Positions 37,001 to 48,976 are shown, counted from the stretch's first letter. The stretch: DNA of 64,000 bases from Lingula anatina (GCF_001039355.2 NW_019775446.1:3835-67834); one strand, 5' to 3'. A program made the numbers and translations. Notes: generated by a model not told the origin, from the letters alone.

Positions 37001-40000
37001 GAATAAATATAATAACATGGATCTCTGGTCTTTATCTAAATAAGGCTCATATTGTATATATTACCTCCAAAATTCCCATGTCTAAGTTTCTTCATCAAGG
37101 TTAACAATATCATTTCTACTTCTTAATTATAAAAAATTACTACTTTATTCATTTCTGGTTTAGTCCTGTTTTACCAGCACCTCCCTTTTCCTTCCAGAAC
37201 CTAATCCCTGCTGAGGTGAAGTCCATCCCCGTGGACAGTGTCCTAGATGTGGACGCTGGACAGATCTCTGACCAGGACGACGACAAGAGAGATGTCCAGA
37301 TTAAGAGAACTATTACACAGGTGAGTGTTCAGATTAAAGTGTTGCGCAGACGAGTTTTCAGATGAAGTCGGGCATTCAGAATGTCATGGAAAAGAAAGTA
37401 TACAATCCTTTTATCTTTTCAAAGTCTCTTAGCACTAACTGGTATGTCATTTTCAGTACCATATTGCTAAAATCACCCACCTTGCCCAGTGTTAATGATT
37501 CTAAATAGAATCTGTACCTGCATGATATTCACTCGAAGAGGAATTGTTTTAAGCACAACTAAAGCAATCATTCATCTAACTGAGAACCGTGTGCATGGTT
37601 CAGGTATATTTACCATACACTGGCAGTTGAAAAGGTGTTTCACCAGTTGAATATGGTGTCCTGAAATTAATTTTTCCATTAGCACAAAATGATAACTCCT
37701 GGAGGTAAATATGTATGTGGATGTATGTTACCTTAAAAAAGTAGGAGAAAATATGTGTGTTATATATCATCAGCAATTTATAAGTCAGCAGAAAATAATG
37801 TAGTTATTAATAACTTTGTGTGCTGTAATCTGTTCACAGGTTGTTGGTGAAGATGGAGACAACAACAACAAAAGTGATGTGGAAATGGAAGATGATAGTA
37901 ATAGAGACAACAAGGGAGAGGAGTCCGAGGAAGACAGAAAACCCCAACCTCAGCAAGGTGAGGACAGCAGGGATAGCCAGCCACAGGAAGCCAAGGAAGA
38001 CACAAAAATTGTCATCCGTCGCGCTAGCCGGCAAACCTCAGTCACCACTCCTGCACCAGACGCCCCTGAGGCAGCAAGAAGGACACCATCACCGCCGCGC
38101 CACCCTGTCAGTAAGATCGTCCATGTGACGGGCCTGGTTCGGCCGTATACGCTGGGACAGTTAAAGACATTACTGGGCCAGACGGGAACACTGGTGGAGG
38201 ATGGGTTCTGGATAGATAACATCAAGTCCCACTGCTATGCCACTGTAAGTGTTCAGAAAGAAACAATTGGAGTTTTCTTGTCAAATTAGCAGCATCATGT
38301 TTGTTTTAAGATGACAAGTAAACTTAGGTTAGAAGTGCCACTAATTTTTTTTTTTTTTTTTCTGATGAAGTGCCTCGTTTGTGTGAATGCGGAAATAGCA
38401 CGTTTAATTGGCTTGTTAAGGTATTATCAAGAATTTGACATCCGCTAATTAATAAGGCTGGTAGCTGTCAAAGACAATTAGCTCAAAAATTCTCCCTTAT
38501 TAGGCAAGTACATGACTCGGAGCAATTTGAAAGAATAATTGATTGCAGCACGAATCGACATCCTGCGTCAAGTTCGTTAAGATAAATCTAGTAATCCACA
38601 ATGTGTGGGTTTGAAAATTTGACACAACCTCACAATAACACAGCATACATAATGAGACGCATAACAGGATGCCTTTACCAGTGATTGGCTCCACCTGTTA
38701 ATTTACCTGTCCACGAACAATTTACAAACAAGAAGACCCCTTTCCCTATGTAATCAGTTCCAATTTAGTATTATTCTGCTCTACTGAACTTTTGGCCCCA
38801 TAGTTCTCAGGTGTTATTACATGTACATGTATTACCTCTACCTCAGAGGCAGTAGACAGTAAAATTTGCTGTTATCTAATATATATGTCAACGTAGTGAG
38901 CAGTTTAAGTACCCTCCAGACCAAATAATACAATTATCCCAATCTTGTTGTCATCTTTAGTATCTGGTATCAAAATGTAATTAGATCTGTTGGCTAAAGA
39001 TTTGATTCAGGTCTACTGTTGTTTTGACCTCTACAGATTTTAAAAAACCCAAGTAATCTTGTCTCATGAATGAACTGGATATAAGAATTTTGTATTTATC
39101 TTAGTGCCCAAGAATTTATTATAGTCTTTGATTCGTAGCCCAACTTAAAATAGGTATAAATTGATTAAAAAATGTAGATTTAAAAACTTTTTGCCCTCTT
39201 TGTGCCTTTTAAAGAGTATCACTGTAATTTATAAAAATAATTAGTGAGTATAATTTAGGTAATTGTTTAATTTTTTTTTTTTTTTTTTTTTTTCAATTTT
39301 CAGTTTGAGACAGAAGAACAGGCTAAGGAGACAAGGCAAGCATTACATGGAACAAGATGGCCTCTGTCCAACCCAAAAATTTTACGTGTGGATTTTGCAA
39401 CAGAGGATGAGGTATGTTAAATGTTTAGCAAATGTAGGATCTTGATTCAGTTTGTCTTTGTTTTAATCTCAGTGTTGGTATATGCATGAAAAAAAAAACA
39501 TTTTCGAAGAAGTTATGGTATGAGCTTTAACTGGCTCTAAATGAGGATTCTGCCATTTGTTGTGTGAAAGGAAAAATTTAAGACTTTTGAAATAGACCTC
39601 AAGCAGCATGTGTTTTAAGGTGCATGCTAACTACCCTGACATTCGGGTTGTATTTACACAGGTGGGGGCAAGGTGCACCGTTGATGATTTCATTCTGGGT
39701 GTTGTGGTTCAAAAAGTTTGCTTGGTATTTGCTATGAAAACAAAGAAAGGGTGTATTACGTAAAATGTTATGGGGATAATGAGGATTTGGCTTATTTTTT
39801 GACTCGGAGTTTTTGTATCAAAAAGAGTAAAGATGGGTTGAATGGAGCTCAGTACCACATTTGACAGATGTAGGATAAATGAAAATCATTGTTTGATGAA
39901 CAATGAATAACACCAATTTTTTTATAATGAACATCAACAAAACTAACAGTTTCAGATGTGTAATTCTTTACCTTTCCTTGGAGTTCTTCCTTTCTGCAAT

Positions 40001-41892
40001 ATGATCTTCTCCAGTCTAAAAATTACAGCATGTCCTTGACTTAAAAAAAGATGTTTAGTGTGTGGAGTTTTAATATTGTGAGGGAAAGCAGTGTCAGGTG
40101 TTGTATGATATATAAGTTGAAATATAATTTCTTGCAGCTTAGCTTCCACAAGGACGGTGCCCAAAAACCTAAAGACATCAAAAGAGAAATAAAACAAGAT
40201 GTCACAAAGCCTAAGGATAGGGGAACGGAACGAGATCGTGAACGAGATCGTGGCCGTGAGCGCAAGAAGTCTGAGGCAGATAGAGAGAAGGAGAGGGAAG
40301 CACGCAGGAAGGAACATGTGCGTGAGTGGGACCGTGATAAGCTGAAACAGAAATCTAGGTCAAGGTCAAAATCAAGGGAAAGGTCAGCAGAGAGGGAAAG
40401 AAGAAGGGAAGAAAGAAGAAAAGGTACATGTATGTTGTGAAAGTGTCACTTCCTATAACCACGAGGCATCCTACTGAAAGCATTTTAGAAAGGTTTGAAA
40501 TAAAAAATTGAGGAGGTATCCTTTTTGTTAGTTTGACTATGTTTTGTATTTGTTATCAATTTGGCTGTGTAATTAACCATATAAAATTTCTCCATTATAA
40601 TAAAGTTAACGCATAAGTAATATTTTGAATTTATTGCTTATTGGCAAAAAAGATTTATTTTGTTTAGAGAGAAAATAGTCACTTCACTGATTCAGAAGAA
40701 AACACAATTGTACAATGTCTGTGATTTTTGAAGAAGAATACTGTCCTGTTTTCAGAGCGAGCTGAGAGAGAGAAGAAAGAAGAGGAGGAGCCAGCCAAGA
40801 TGTTGGATGATTTATTCCGTAAAACCAAAGCAACGCCCTGCATCTACTGGCTACCACTGACAGAGGAACAGGTGACTGAAAGTTTGAGTGTTTCTCATTA
40901 AATGGTTTTACTTTATTTAGCTTAATATATATTTGGTGGTGGAACTCTTTGAAAAGCCTCTTCACACGTGGCATGGAGAAAAGAGTATGTGTATGAGTGA
41001 GTGGGGTGAAGATCCGCCGACACAATTCTAGGTCAAGGTCGATGGAAAGGTAACCAGAGAGGAACACGGGCATAGGGGATAATATGAGGTGCATTGACTG
41101 TGATTGAAAGGGGTGTACATTGCAAATTTTGGACATGTAGATAAGTGGGAAGATGAAGATCATCTTCTGCAAGACAAAATATTCTCAGTAGACTTGACTT
41201 TGAAAAATTAATGAATTGGCTGCGTGTGTTCTTGGTGGAAGACTATCAGCTTGGAGTGGTGATTCGGCTCCTAGCTGACATGTTTTGGACTGCAAATGAT
41301 TTTAGCCTGAGTGTCTGAACATGCCTAAAAGTGCCTCACTCTACATTTCTGACATCTTGTCTGTTTTCGGTAAACCGTTTCCTCTTCACTAGAGGTGTCA
41401 GTCGCAGACTAAGGGGTTGAGCCCTGCTAATGAATACTAATCCTTGAACATGTCCATTTTGCAGATCAAGCAAAAGGAACAAGACAGAGAAAAGCGACGC
41501 ATAGAGCGTGAAAAGAGACGTAAAGAAATGGAAGCGGAGGAAGAGAATAACCGTAAGGAGAAAGAAAAGGAGAGAGAGAAGGAGAGGCAGAAAGAACGCA
41601 GTGACAGAACCAAGAAGGAGGTTTGTATTATAATATAATATAATATAATATAATATAATATAATATAATATAATATAATATATTATATTATAATATAATA
41701 TAATATAATATAATATAATATATGTAACATTATGTTCACCACATTAATTGGAAGAAGGCACAAACAAAATATTTAATGTTTATTTTACTGAAATGGAGAC
41801 GAATGCAAAACAATGATATAAATTTTTATATCCAGGAGCGACGTTCTCGCAGCACCAGCAGGCCAAGGTCAGCCAGAGACCGGAGGCGCTGA
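19446..41892 (+). CDS. ACIN1: Acinus (apoptotic chromatin condensation inducer; ASAP/PSAP subunit)
   Basis: Nuclear RNA-binding protein that with SAP18 and RNPS1 or PNN forms the ASAP/PSAP complex at exon junctions. Exons: 19446-19583, 21396-21458, 21721-21817, 22238-22434, 22702-22752, 23166-23235, 23659-23743, 32341-32536, 33334-33413, 33807-33972, 36079-36364, 36652-36800, 37198-37320, 37840-38244, 39304-39411, 40138-40423, 40756-40871, 41465-41620, 41836-41892. Phases agree; 2829 nt gives 942 aa. Seen: SAP domain at about 12-50 ([19 protein letters not shown]), [12 protein letters not shown], an SR-rich block ~245-290, a seven-residue PAEKEGT-type repeat, KKRRWGTT with [14 protein letters not shown], an RRM at ~657-738 ([16 protein letters not shown]), a charged RE/RD region, the RNPS1/SAP18-binding motif at ~843-868 ([20 protein letters not shown]), and an RS/RE tail. 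Order matches vertebrate acinus. Extra exons inside the 8.6-kb intron 7 cannot be excluded. Confidence 0.95.
20840..21121 (+). CDS. Possible alternative first exon of acinus (no SAP domain)
   Basis: An open frame starting ATGGATCCCAG and running 94 codons to AGG, where GTAAAG offers a splice donor at 21122. It ends in phase 0, as does ACIN1 exon 1, so it could splice in frame to the exon at 21396. The translation is basic and rich in Gly, Pro, Gln and Ala ([18 protein letters not shown]), like an RNA-binding tail rather than random intron. Mammalian acinus has S forms that lack the SAP domain. A TATAAAAG lies at 20806-20813 but is too close to this ATG to be its simple TATA box. Unspliced, the frame stops at 21130. 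Confidence 0.35.
26401..26595. repeat. Direct duplication at N26596, copy 1
   Basis: About 195 bp repeated almost exactly at 26597-26791. The break between the copies is a single N. Differences are single bases (CTACTCC/CTTCTCC, GTCATCAG/GTCGTCAG). The left copy is preceded by a poly-C run at 26382-26394, which may have disrupted assembly. Confidence 0.95.
26597..26791. repeat. Direct duplication at N26596, copy 2
   Basis: The partner of 26401-26595. It runs on into unique intron sequence. Confidence 0.95.
27369..27503. repeat. Short tandem repeat, about 55 bp period
   Basis: Two diverged units beginning TAACAACTGACTAACTGTAA and TAACAACTTGACTTAACACA, sharing AGCAGGTCCAACTTGGAC / AGCAGGTGCAACTTAGAC, plus a partial third. 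It lies within ACIN1 intron 7. Confidence 0.75.
28014..28058. repeat. (TC)n microsatellite
   Basis: About 22 uninterrupted TC units in ACIN1 intron 7. Confidence 0.97.
28972..29081 (+). CDS. Candidate alternative exon of acinus
   Basis: It has a strong pyrimidine-rich acceptor ending TTTGTTCAG at 28971 and a consensus donor GTAAGT at 29082. From ATG at 28993 it reads [18 protein letters not shown]... to phase 2, the phase needed to join the SR-rich exon at 32341. As an internal exon after 23743 it would break frame (phase mismatch), so if used it would act as an alternative first coding exon, giving a short acinus form that begins just before the SR region. It could be a chance exon. Confidence 0.35.
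29301..29430. repeat. Tandem duplication, about 66 bp period
   Basis: Two units sharing CTGTTATATT(C/T)CCCACTGT and GTACATGTTTATGTGTA followed by TCTTGGGTA. It lies in ACIN1 intron 7. Confidence 0.85.
30741..30816. repeat. Tandem duplication, about 37 bp period
   Basis: Two units beginning GTGAACAGAGCTTTTCCCAG and GTGAACAGAGCTATTCCCAG, then TAAGTTAGG / TAAGTTGGA. It lies in ACIN1 intron 7. Confidence 0.85.
33263..33295 (+). pseudogene. Decayed duplicate of an ACIN1 exon start
   Basis: GAAACTGCCCAGACTGAGG... resembles the start of the real exon at 33334 (GAAGCTGTCCAGACCAAGAG...) at about two thirds of positions over 33 nt, and is also preceded by a C-rich tract and AG. Its reading frame meets a stop soon afterwards. 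It lies 71 bp upstream of the real exon. Confidence 0.45.
34197..35340 (+). other. Possible alternative terminal exon of acinus
   Basis: After the exon ending at 33972 in phase 0, a pyrimidine-rich acceptor ends at 34196. The following frame reads IPGDITEE and stops at 34221-34223. About 1.1 kb later lies AATAAA at 35335-35340, giving a possible truncated acinus without the RRM. A second option in the same phase is 35467-35493 (LSDQHTKSK) spliced to 35574-35642 ([11 protein letters not shown]..., stop). Splice-site evidence only. Confidence 0.25.
35377..35404. repeat. (GAT)n microsatellite
   Basis: About nine GAT units in the ACIN1 intron between 33972 and 36079. Confidence 0.95.
36202..36336 (+). 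repeat. ACIN1: In-frame 21-bp repeat coding PAEKEGT-like heptads
   Basis: Six tandem seven-residue units ([42 protein letters not shown]) and a partial seventh, inside exon 36079-36364. It is a Lys/Glu/Pro-rich linker, likely disordered. Confidence 0.95.
41628..41722. repeat. (ATAAT)n microsatellite beside a weak ACIN1 donor
   Basis: About 95 bp of TAATA pentamers with a central inversion (TATTATATTATAA), starting 7 bases past the exon end at 41620. The donor there, GTTTGT, is weak. The repeat occupies nearly half of this 215-bp intron. Confidence 0.97.
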
Positions 41893-43055
41893 GTCTGAAG
41901 TTGGAGGGAGGGGTGGGGGTGGGGGGTCACCATGGCCTGCAGTCACCCCGCCTTGTCCCTAAGGTCTGGTGTGTCGTCTGCTGAGAAAAGCACAGTCCTC
42001 TAATACATGGAGACTGACTTGGTTCCTTTGTGAGAGACTTCCTCTTCATCCAGGCCTTAGATGCCATGTGGAATGATGATATCAAATCCAATAGTGCTGT
42101 TTTGTTATTTCTTGGAAGTTATTTTAACAGTGACTTTTAAGTTGAAAGCGTCTCTAGTAATTTAATTTTGTATTGCCTTGATGGCATAAATTTTATGTAT
42201 ATTAAGATCATTTCTTAGTTAATGTAAAGAAAATCAAGTTGGTGTAGTAAACTTATGATCGTAGTCACAGTGGTAGTGGACCCTTTTATATGTAAGATGT
42301 ATTCAGTTAAAAAAAGAAGCTTTTAATATATGTGAATGCTATGGAAGCAACATGTTGTTATCTGTCATACTGCAGTGTTTGACTCTATAAAATGTATTTT
42401 TTACTACAGGCAAATTAAAGGAAAAGTTGTTTTATTATGTTGTAATTTCAGACGGAAGCCAGTAATGTAAATAACTCGCGCGTGTTCATGGCAGTCATAC
42501 TTGTAGCTTACATGTGGCAATGTTGCAATTCTTCCTCAGTGCTGGTCAGCAAATTTTTGTTTTATATCTTTGAATTTTTTTTTATAACAGTTGCAATGTA
42601 GGAGTAGACCAAAGGAGAAAGAGAGAGAGTTGTGTGGATTATGAAAAAATTGAATTTTAGATACTGCACCAAGCTAGATATAATTTCAGAATAGAAGATA
42701 CACCGGCTGGTGTCATTTTCTCAGCTGGTGAAAAATGTATCTGTGAAAACATCAGTTATTTTATTCTTAATGGTATCATTGTCATACACACAAAAGGAGG
42801 GTCACAATGTAATCCCCGAGGAAGGGCAAGTTCACATCCAAGCACAAGGTTTTTTTGGTATTTTCATTTTTTTTTTTCGTCTTCTTTCATGATGGTTCAG
42901 ATTATTGTTGCAATTTTTGCACCATGTTTTCTCAAAATCCAAATTTGATGAAATAGGGAGAGGGGTCATACATTGAAAGATTCTATGTGGTTTGTTGAAA
43001 TTACTTTCTTTGTACATACACTGTTAGGTGAATAAATGCTATTAGATATACAGTC
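41893..43055 (+). other. ACIN1 3' untranslated region and poly(A) signal
   Basis: Follows the stop at 41890-41892. It is AT-rich with a GGGTGGGGGTGGGGGG tract near the start. AATAAA at 43031-43036 is followed by a GT-rich sequence, so cleavage is expected near 43055. Confidence 0.65.
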
Positions 43056-43457
43056 TGTTTTACTGTTGTTTCTCTATTTTTCAAGTTTTGGGAAATGACA
43101 TTAATTTTATGCACGGTTATTGTGTTGGCAAAACTATTCGAGTGCATTCATTCACAGGATTAAGATGTGCTGATTTTATTATTGTTTTTTTTTTCTCCTG
43201 CAAAACTAAGAACTAAATATTGGTGTGAGGAAATTGAGGGTGTGTGTAACAGAGAATCCGCCCTCCATAAGGTCCGTGCAGGGTAGGTAAGCGTGACGTA
43301 AATGGGTCAAATCAAGACCGGGCTTTCCAGTACAAATCGATAGGAACGGGCCCTCTCTTGGGAGTCTGGTACTTGACACCGGTGTGACAGAATGGACGTC
43401 CGGGGTCCCATATGATTAGTACAGGTTAGGGTTGGGAAGGGTGGAGGGGCCGTAGCA

Positions 43458-43564
43458 ATAGTCCGAATGTTCACTATGGAACCTTCGGACCAATGAACCC
43501 TTGATTAAAAAAAAAAAAGGACGAAAACGTTACTATTTTTCGGACCAATGAACCTTCGGACTAT
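43458..43564. mobile_element. 107-bp inverted-repeat element
   Basis: The outer ends ATAGTCCGAA and TTCGGACTAT are perfect inverses. Inside, TTCGGACCAATGAACC occurs twice in direct orientation (43484-43499 and 43539-43554), separated by a poly-A run. The palindromic, non-coding layout suggests a short non-autonomous element or a foldback unit. Confidence 0.5.
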
Positions 43565-45438
43565 CGAGACGCCCCCAGGGTTGTATTGGGGTTAGTATAT
43601 GGGACGAATGTCACCTGTACAAAAAGATGGGAACGGAGTACGGTTCCTAGTAGACTTCCTTTCCTGTCACACCTGGGCTTACCTGTACAAACCAATAGGG
43701 TCTGGACTCTACCATGGGGATCTCTGGTACGTGACCCACTCCACGTGTTTGTGGTTCATTTCAGATTAAAACTATATTTTTCATTGAGTGTGGTCTTCCT
43801 TTACAGCAAGCGGATGTGGTTGAAGTTTGAGGGTTTAGCGATTACACAAAGGCCAAATACTAGAAACTCATTACCATATACCAAAAACTGATATCATCTA
43901 GACCTACTTTATTTCTGCCGAAATTGAATAATTTCTGTTTTTCGGATAGTTGAGAAGTTAGGAATATTGTATTTGATTCTACGGTAACTAAAAGCGTAAA
44001 ATAAGCAGAATATGAAATGAATAGAATATGTGACAGAGATTGGACTTTTAACGTGCATCTACTCGTTCAGTCATTGTTAGCATTTATTTTCAATGGTAAG
44101 ATGCCAGTAAATAGTTGAAGACCTTTTACTTAGTTCGTGTGCTGACTGATATAGAGAAATTCTTTCAGTCGGCACAAGTAGTTCCAACTTCTTGGTCGGC
44201 ATAAGAGTCCAGATAAGGCGAAGTGATCTGTATGAACTCTGGCATTTAACTGTGAGTGGAAAACGTGTAAAACATGATGAAATTATGTTTGCGCAGCTTC
44301 GTCTGTTATCAAACCTCGACCCCAGACGATTGCCCAGACCAGATCCGCTTATCGTCTCACCTGTATAGTATTACCTGTATAGGAGCAGGGTTAACCTCGT
44401 TTAAACGCACCCTGGCGACGGCTCTTGCAGGTTTAGGTTCAGATGACAAAAACGCCAGACGAAAAACTGATTTGCTCGTGTGTTTAACTGCTCTCTTGGT
44501 GGCTTTTTGGGTTGATTCTGGGCTTCGTGATTTTATATATTATGGGTAGAATAATTTAACCATTTCAGCAATCCGAGCTAAAAATCTGCAGCTCGGGACA
44601 TGTTTTCTCTCCGCACTTTGGAAGGTTGTGGCTATCCTGTTCTGCCCAAATTATCTAAAAGACCACTCAATTTTAACACGAGAAGTTACAGACATGGTTC
44701 ATTAAGCCTGCTAATTGTGCTGGCAATCCCACAGTACGTAAACCCTTGAATTTCCATATGGATAAAACCAAGCGTGGCTTCACATCAGAGCCGTAAAAGG
44801 ACCCGTGAACTCTTTACTCGGGGTTATCCACGAACTGGGCTAAGGTCACGAAAACTAGTTAGCTTGACCTTGTTATATCTCCAAGGTCTCGTTGACCTTT
44901 GAGGACTACTATTTCAAAATAGATAACAGCGTAATGGCCATATAGAGATTTATTTATCATTTATTTATTGACATTTTTTCTAGAAAGAGCATATACCGGC
45001 ACTAGTATAAATATATATATATATGACACTTCAAGGCATGTTGATGTTATTTATATATTATTTTAAAACTTCCTTCTACAAAAACCGTAAAGGAGGTCTA
45101 CAGTCCCATATATAAGGGTCACCTTCTCCCCGTTCCTGATTAACTCCTTATTTTCACCTTTTTTCTCCACTGACAGCTGTGTTTCTTCATCGTAATCGGA
45201 TAAATTTACGAGTTTTATACATATGGTTTAGCGATTACTATTGTATATAAAGGAAAGAATATTTGAAATCATTTATTTAATTTATACCAAAAAATTGGAT
45301 AATGGGTATCAAAGCTGCTGTAACCAGAGTGGCTGGCACTCCAGTTCTTGATTCAAATGAGAGGTTTTAGAATCTACCAAAAGTCCCGCCCACCCATAAT
45401 AATAATAGTAAAATAATAGAAACATGTATGTATGTATG

Positions 45439-45576
45439 TACCCTCTACCAGGGCTGCAATTATTATTGTGGACATTTTTTGCTGAATCGACTGAGAGCCA
45501 AAATGACTGTCTACTTATCCATAGACATATCTGTGAATATCTGTGGAAAATCAATCTGTCGCCCTGGTATAGGGTA
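45439..45576. mobile_element. 138-bp MITE with 16-bp terminal inverted repeats
   Basis: The ends TACCCTCTACCAGGGC and GCCCTGGTATAGGGTA are inverted with one mismatch in 16. It is flanked on both sides by (GTAT)n, consistent with a 7-9 bp target duplication such as GTATGTATG, although the microsatellite context makes this ambiguous. No coding capacity. Confidence 0.7.
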
Positions 45577-45853
45577 GTATGTATGTATGACATTTTCTTT
45601 GTTCTAGCCTTTCTATTAAGATCACAAAAATGATATGAATGATAGTGAAAAATACACGATTCTAAAATAGTTTGGAAATACTATTTTCTATATTCTAGGG
45701 CCCAGTGGTATGTTTGCGCTTGTCCTTCTTTCTGTGTATGTACGTGTAAATAGGATCTGCAAAGTGGAAATTTAAAGGGGTTGGTTTTTTTACCGGCTTT
45801 TTTACCGGCTTGTTGAACCTTATCTTGTACTGTTTTACCTCCACCAACTACTT

Positions 45854-45856
<3 letters not shown>

Positions 45857-45901
<45 letters not shown>
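45857..45901. repeat. (CT)n microsatellite
   Basis: About 22 uninterrupted CT units. Confidence 0.97.
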
Positions 45902-45903
<2 letters not shown>

Positions 45904-47241
45904 AACTACAGTTAAAACTATTACCTCCCGTGTCTTTTTAATCGGCTGATAACAAGTGTGCGGTAAGTTTGTTAAAACAGTAATTTCCATACCGCCCCGA
46001 CACTTTTTTTGCCACGTCATGTTCACAGGAGTCAAAGTCTTCTTTAATGCTTAATCTAGAGCTCTTTTAATAATCGTGACATTTATCGCGGCGCGTTCTG
46101 AAGACTAAAAATGGACACCCTCTCCCCAAAAAGAAAGAATCAAAACGCGTCCTGAATACGCCGCGACGCGAATTGAAAAACGTCAGGTAGTTTTCATTGA
46201 TATCTGCACGTTCTGCACTCGGCCTATTGTCAGCAATCTGCCCCGTGTGAGCGTCGTGATTTTTAAAGCCAGGATGAAAAAAAAATCCCCCCGGGGTGTT
46301 AGTTTGGTAGGATCATGGCCACGTTTGTCTGTTTAGATTAAACTCGACGCAATAATTAAAGTTCAACAATCAAAGAGTAGCAGACAAAGCGCCGATTAAA
46401 CTTGGTGGCAGTAGTTTTGTGAGAGGTGTCAGATTAAGGTTTGAGTCTCGAGATACAGACCCCCTGATACCAGTTTGTGGAACAGAAATTTGATTAAAGA
46501 TCTTGTACACTTCGTCAGGTTATCTAAGAAATCAATACGCTCCTTTCATGTTCAGATTCGTTCCTTCTATCAAACCAGAGAGAGATGATAGTTTTAAAGA
46601 CCTGTTCCCACATCAGTCCTGATCGCAACCGATTACGCATTTCCTCATTCCCGGTGCACCATCCACCATCAACTGTATTGTTGTCGAAATCTCGAAATCT
46701 GATTGATATCTTATGGGTATAAAACTTATCTGTGACACAATGCTGAATCATGGAATTATATAGTTCCATGGTTAAAAAACGCCTCGATTTTTTAAAATCT
46801 GGATTTATAAAGTGTTATTGGATTTGCCACTTAAATTAAAAGATTGTATTGAGTTACTTTTTAACGTAAAAAGGATTTCAATATCGTGGCTTTTAATGAG
46901 TAATAGCATTGAATTACGCAGTGAGAAAATTAGAGAAAATAGAAAAAGAAAAAAATTTAAAAATGGAAAATTCCAATTGATGTCTTCATTAGGTCATGAC
47001 TTTTGGAAATGTGCTCTCTAGAATATGATGTTTTAAAATGATTAAGGGATTATGAAAACATTTGGATAAATATTTATAAAAATGCTAAAATAAGACAAAT
47101 ATTGCGAATCTTTGTCAATAAGTTTTCACCAGGAAAAAATTATAATATCGAGGAAGCCTTAACTTCGGCCTGTATAGCGTGGTTCCTTTTAATTCGGCCT
47201 ATAATTTTGTTTGGTGGGGTTTCCTCTGCTGCAGATAGGAG

Positions 47242-47242
<1 letters not shown>

Positions 47243-47286
<44 letters not shown>

Positions 47287-47287
47287 T
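47243..47287. repeat. (AAT)n microsatellite, copy A
   Basis: Fifteen AAT units. Copy B has a GT run directly at the same position (55181-55213), so the alleles differ strongly here. Confidence 0.95.
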
Positions 47288-47577
47288 TATTAGGTAAAAT
47301 TGCAACCCTAAGGTTGGAGTTGTATAAAGAATGTTTAAAAGAAAATTGACAATAAACTTTAAATTATAAAACAAATAATTCCTAAAATACTACAAATTTA
47401 AAAGGCATTCATAAATAACTACAAGTTAAAGAGGCAATAATTAATAAAGGAATTTTTAAAACGTTTCGTCTTCGCTTTTGGTTGTAAGAATTTGGTGTTG
47501 TTTCGTAAAGGGGTGTTTCTTTCAGGCAATAAATGTCCCAACTTTTTGCATTACTATTACAGCATGATATCCTCGGC

Positions 47578-47579
<2 letters not shown>

Positions 47580-47623
<44 letters not shown>
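47580..47623. repeat. (GT)n microsatellite, copy A
   Basis: About 22 GT units followed by a GA-rich tract. Copy B carries a shorter, interrupted GT run at 55181-55213. Confidence 0.95.
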
Positions 47624-47624
<1 letters not shown>

Positions 47625-48976
47625 GGGAGAGGGGGGAGAGAGAGAGAGTCTGTGATCGAATCTGCACTTTTGTTTTGGAAAAGAACCAGACCCACTGGGC
47701 CAGGAACCCCCCCACTCCCACCCTACCACCACACTGTGAACGCTCAATGCTTAACTGGTCGCAGCGCGCTGGTCAAACTCCGCTAGCCTCTGTCCACTGA
47801 AGACCTAGATATGAGGACATACGAACTCGTTTCTCGTGTGTCACGCTCACCAGATTGCATTGCCAGTGTACTGACGTCACGGCAAGCCACTGATTCCGAA
47901 AGTCACGACGCTGTCTTATCAATTGTCAACCATAAAGACCAAATAAAATTACTGTTGTCACAGTTCTCGCTTTGCAATAAGCGCGGTGCGTTGATATTCT
48001 GAAATTACTTGTTAGCATTCAAAGCGGGGTTCACTGGATTTAATTTTACGGTGAAAGAGTAGTTTACTGCAATATTTGGAGCGAGGGATTCGTGTCCAAT
48101 TTATCACTTTAATTATTCAACTCAACAGGCGAAATCTATACATTGCATAACGATTTATTCGATGACAGAGTGCCCTTTTGCTGAAAGGAATAAGTATGGA
48201 AACTATAGAGGTGTTAACTATACGCACTGACTGTTCTAAAATCGATGATTTTTGACCCGAAACCTACTTACATCATTTATATAATAGATAATATGAACCA
48301 GGATTGAATGGGCTCTGTTGAATGCGACTCCATTTCTCTAATTTCAGTGTTGCGTTAAGGATGGATGATATGAGACAGTTTTTAGTGCAAGCCACGTCGT
48401 GACGGCGACGTGAGAGATAAAAAATAACAAAAAAAAAAACAGTTTCCTCGATTATCAATTATGTTATTGTTCTTAATATTAAAAAAAGTTTAAAAATGAC
48501 CGTGGGAGGTATAAATACCGAACCCTTTTGGTTATTTCATACCAAAATTTCCATCATAAGTGTTCACCCTGCACCACATTTTATTTCACACTCTCGTGGG
48601 GTGAGAACTTAGTTCAAATTATAAAGCAGTATGTCACCAGAGGGCCCTGGTGTATAGAAAAAAGATCAATGCAATTTATTAATATAGCACTTCATAGTTA
48701 ATGCTGAAAACGAGGAAGCGTTGGGCAGACTTAGCCATTTTTGTCGTTATGTGTCTGGCGCAGTAGGAGATGTAGAACATCTCCCAAAGGTAGCATTAAT
48801 TGAATGTCAAAACGCTAACGCTACATAAGATTTATTTTCATACGGCGGTAATCAACAAAACTAATTTGAAAGAAGCAAACCTTCGCCTCAATCAAAGAGA
48901 TCCTGACAACACCGCAAAAAATATGTTTTTGAAATATTTTCTCCTTAAAGCTGTCGCTTTGACGTTCTAACCTTAA

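Larger units (their letters stand above)
43056..46310. other. Gene-poor intergenic region
   Basis: No gene recognised. It contains two small inverted-repeat elements (43458-43564 and 45439-45576) and a CT microsatellite (45857-45901). A 91-codon open frame at 44274-44549 (+) has no domain that I recognise and no flanking splice pattern. Confidence 0.55.

Noticed and set aside
44274-44549. A 91-codon frame in the intergenic region
   Set aside because: No recognisable family, no flanking exons and no promoter or poly(A) context. Consistent with chance.
46524-46769. An 81-codon minus-strand frame kept in both copies (also 54462-54707)
   Set aside because: Preservation is not evidence of selection when the copies are probably alleles. 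Amino-acid-changing differences are present, and no domain is recognised.
47811-48002. Short frame present in both 8-kb copies as a possible small gene
   Set aside because: No domain, no splice context, and duplicated only as part of the whole 8-kb block.
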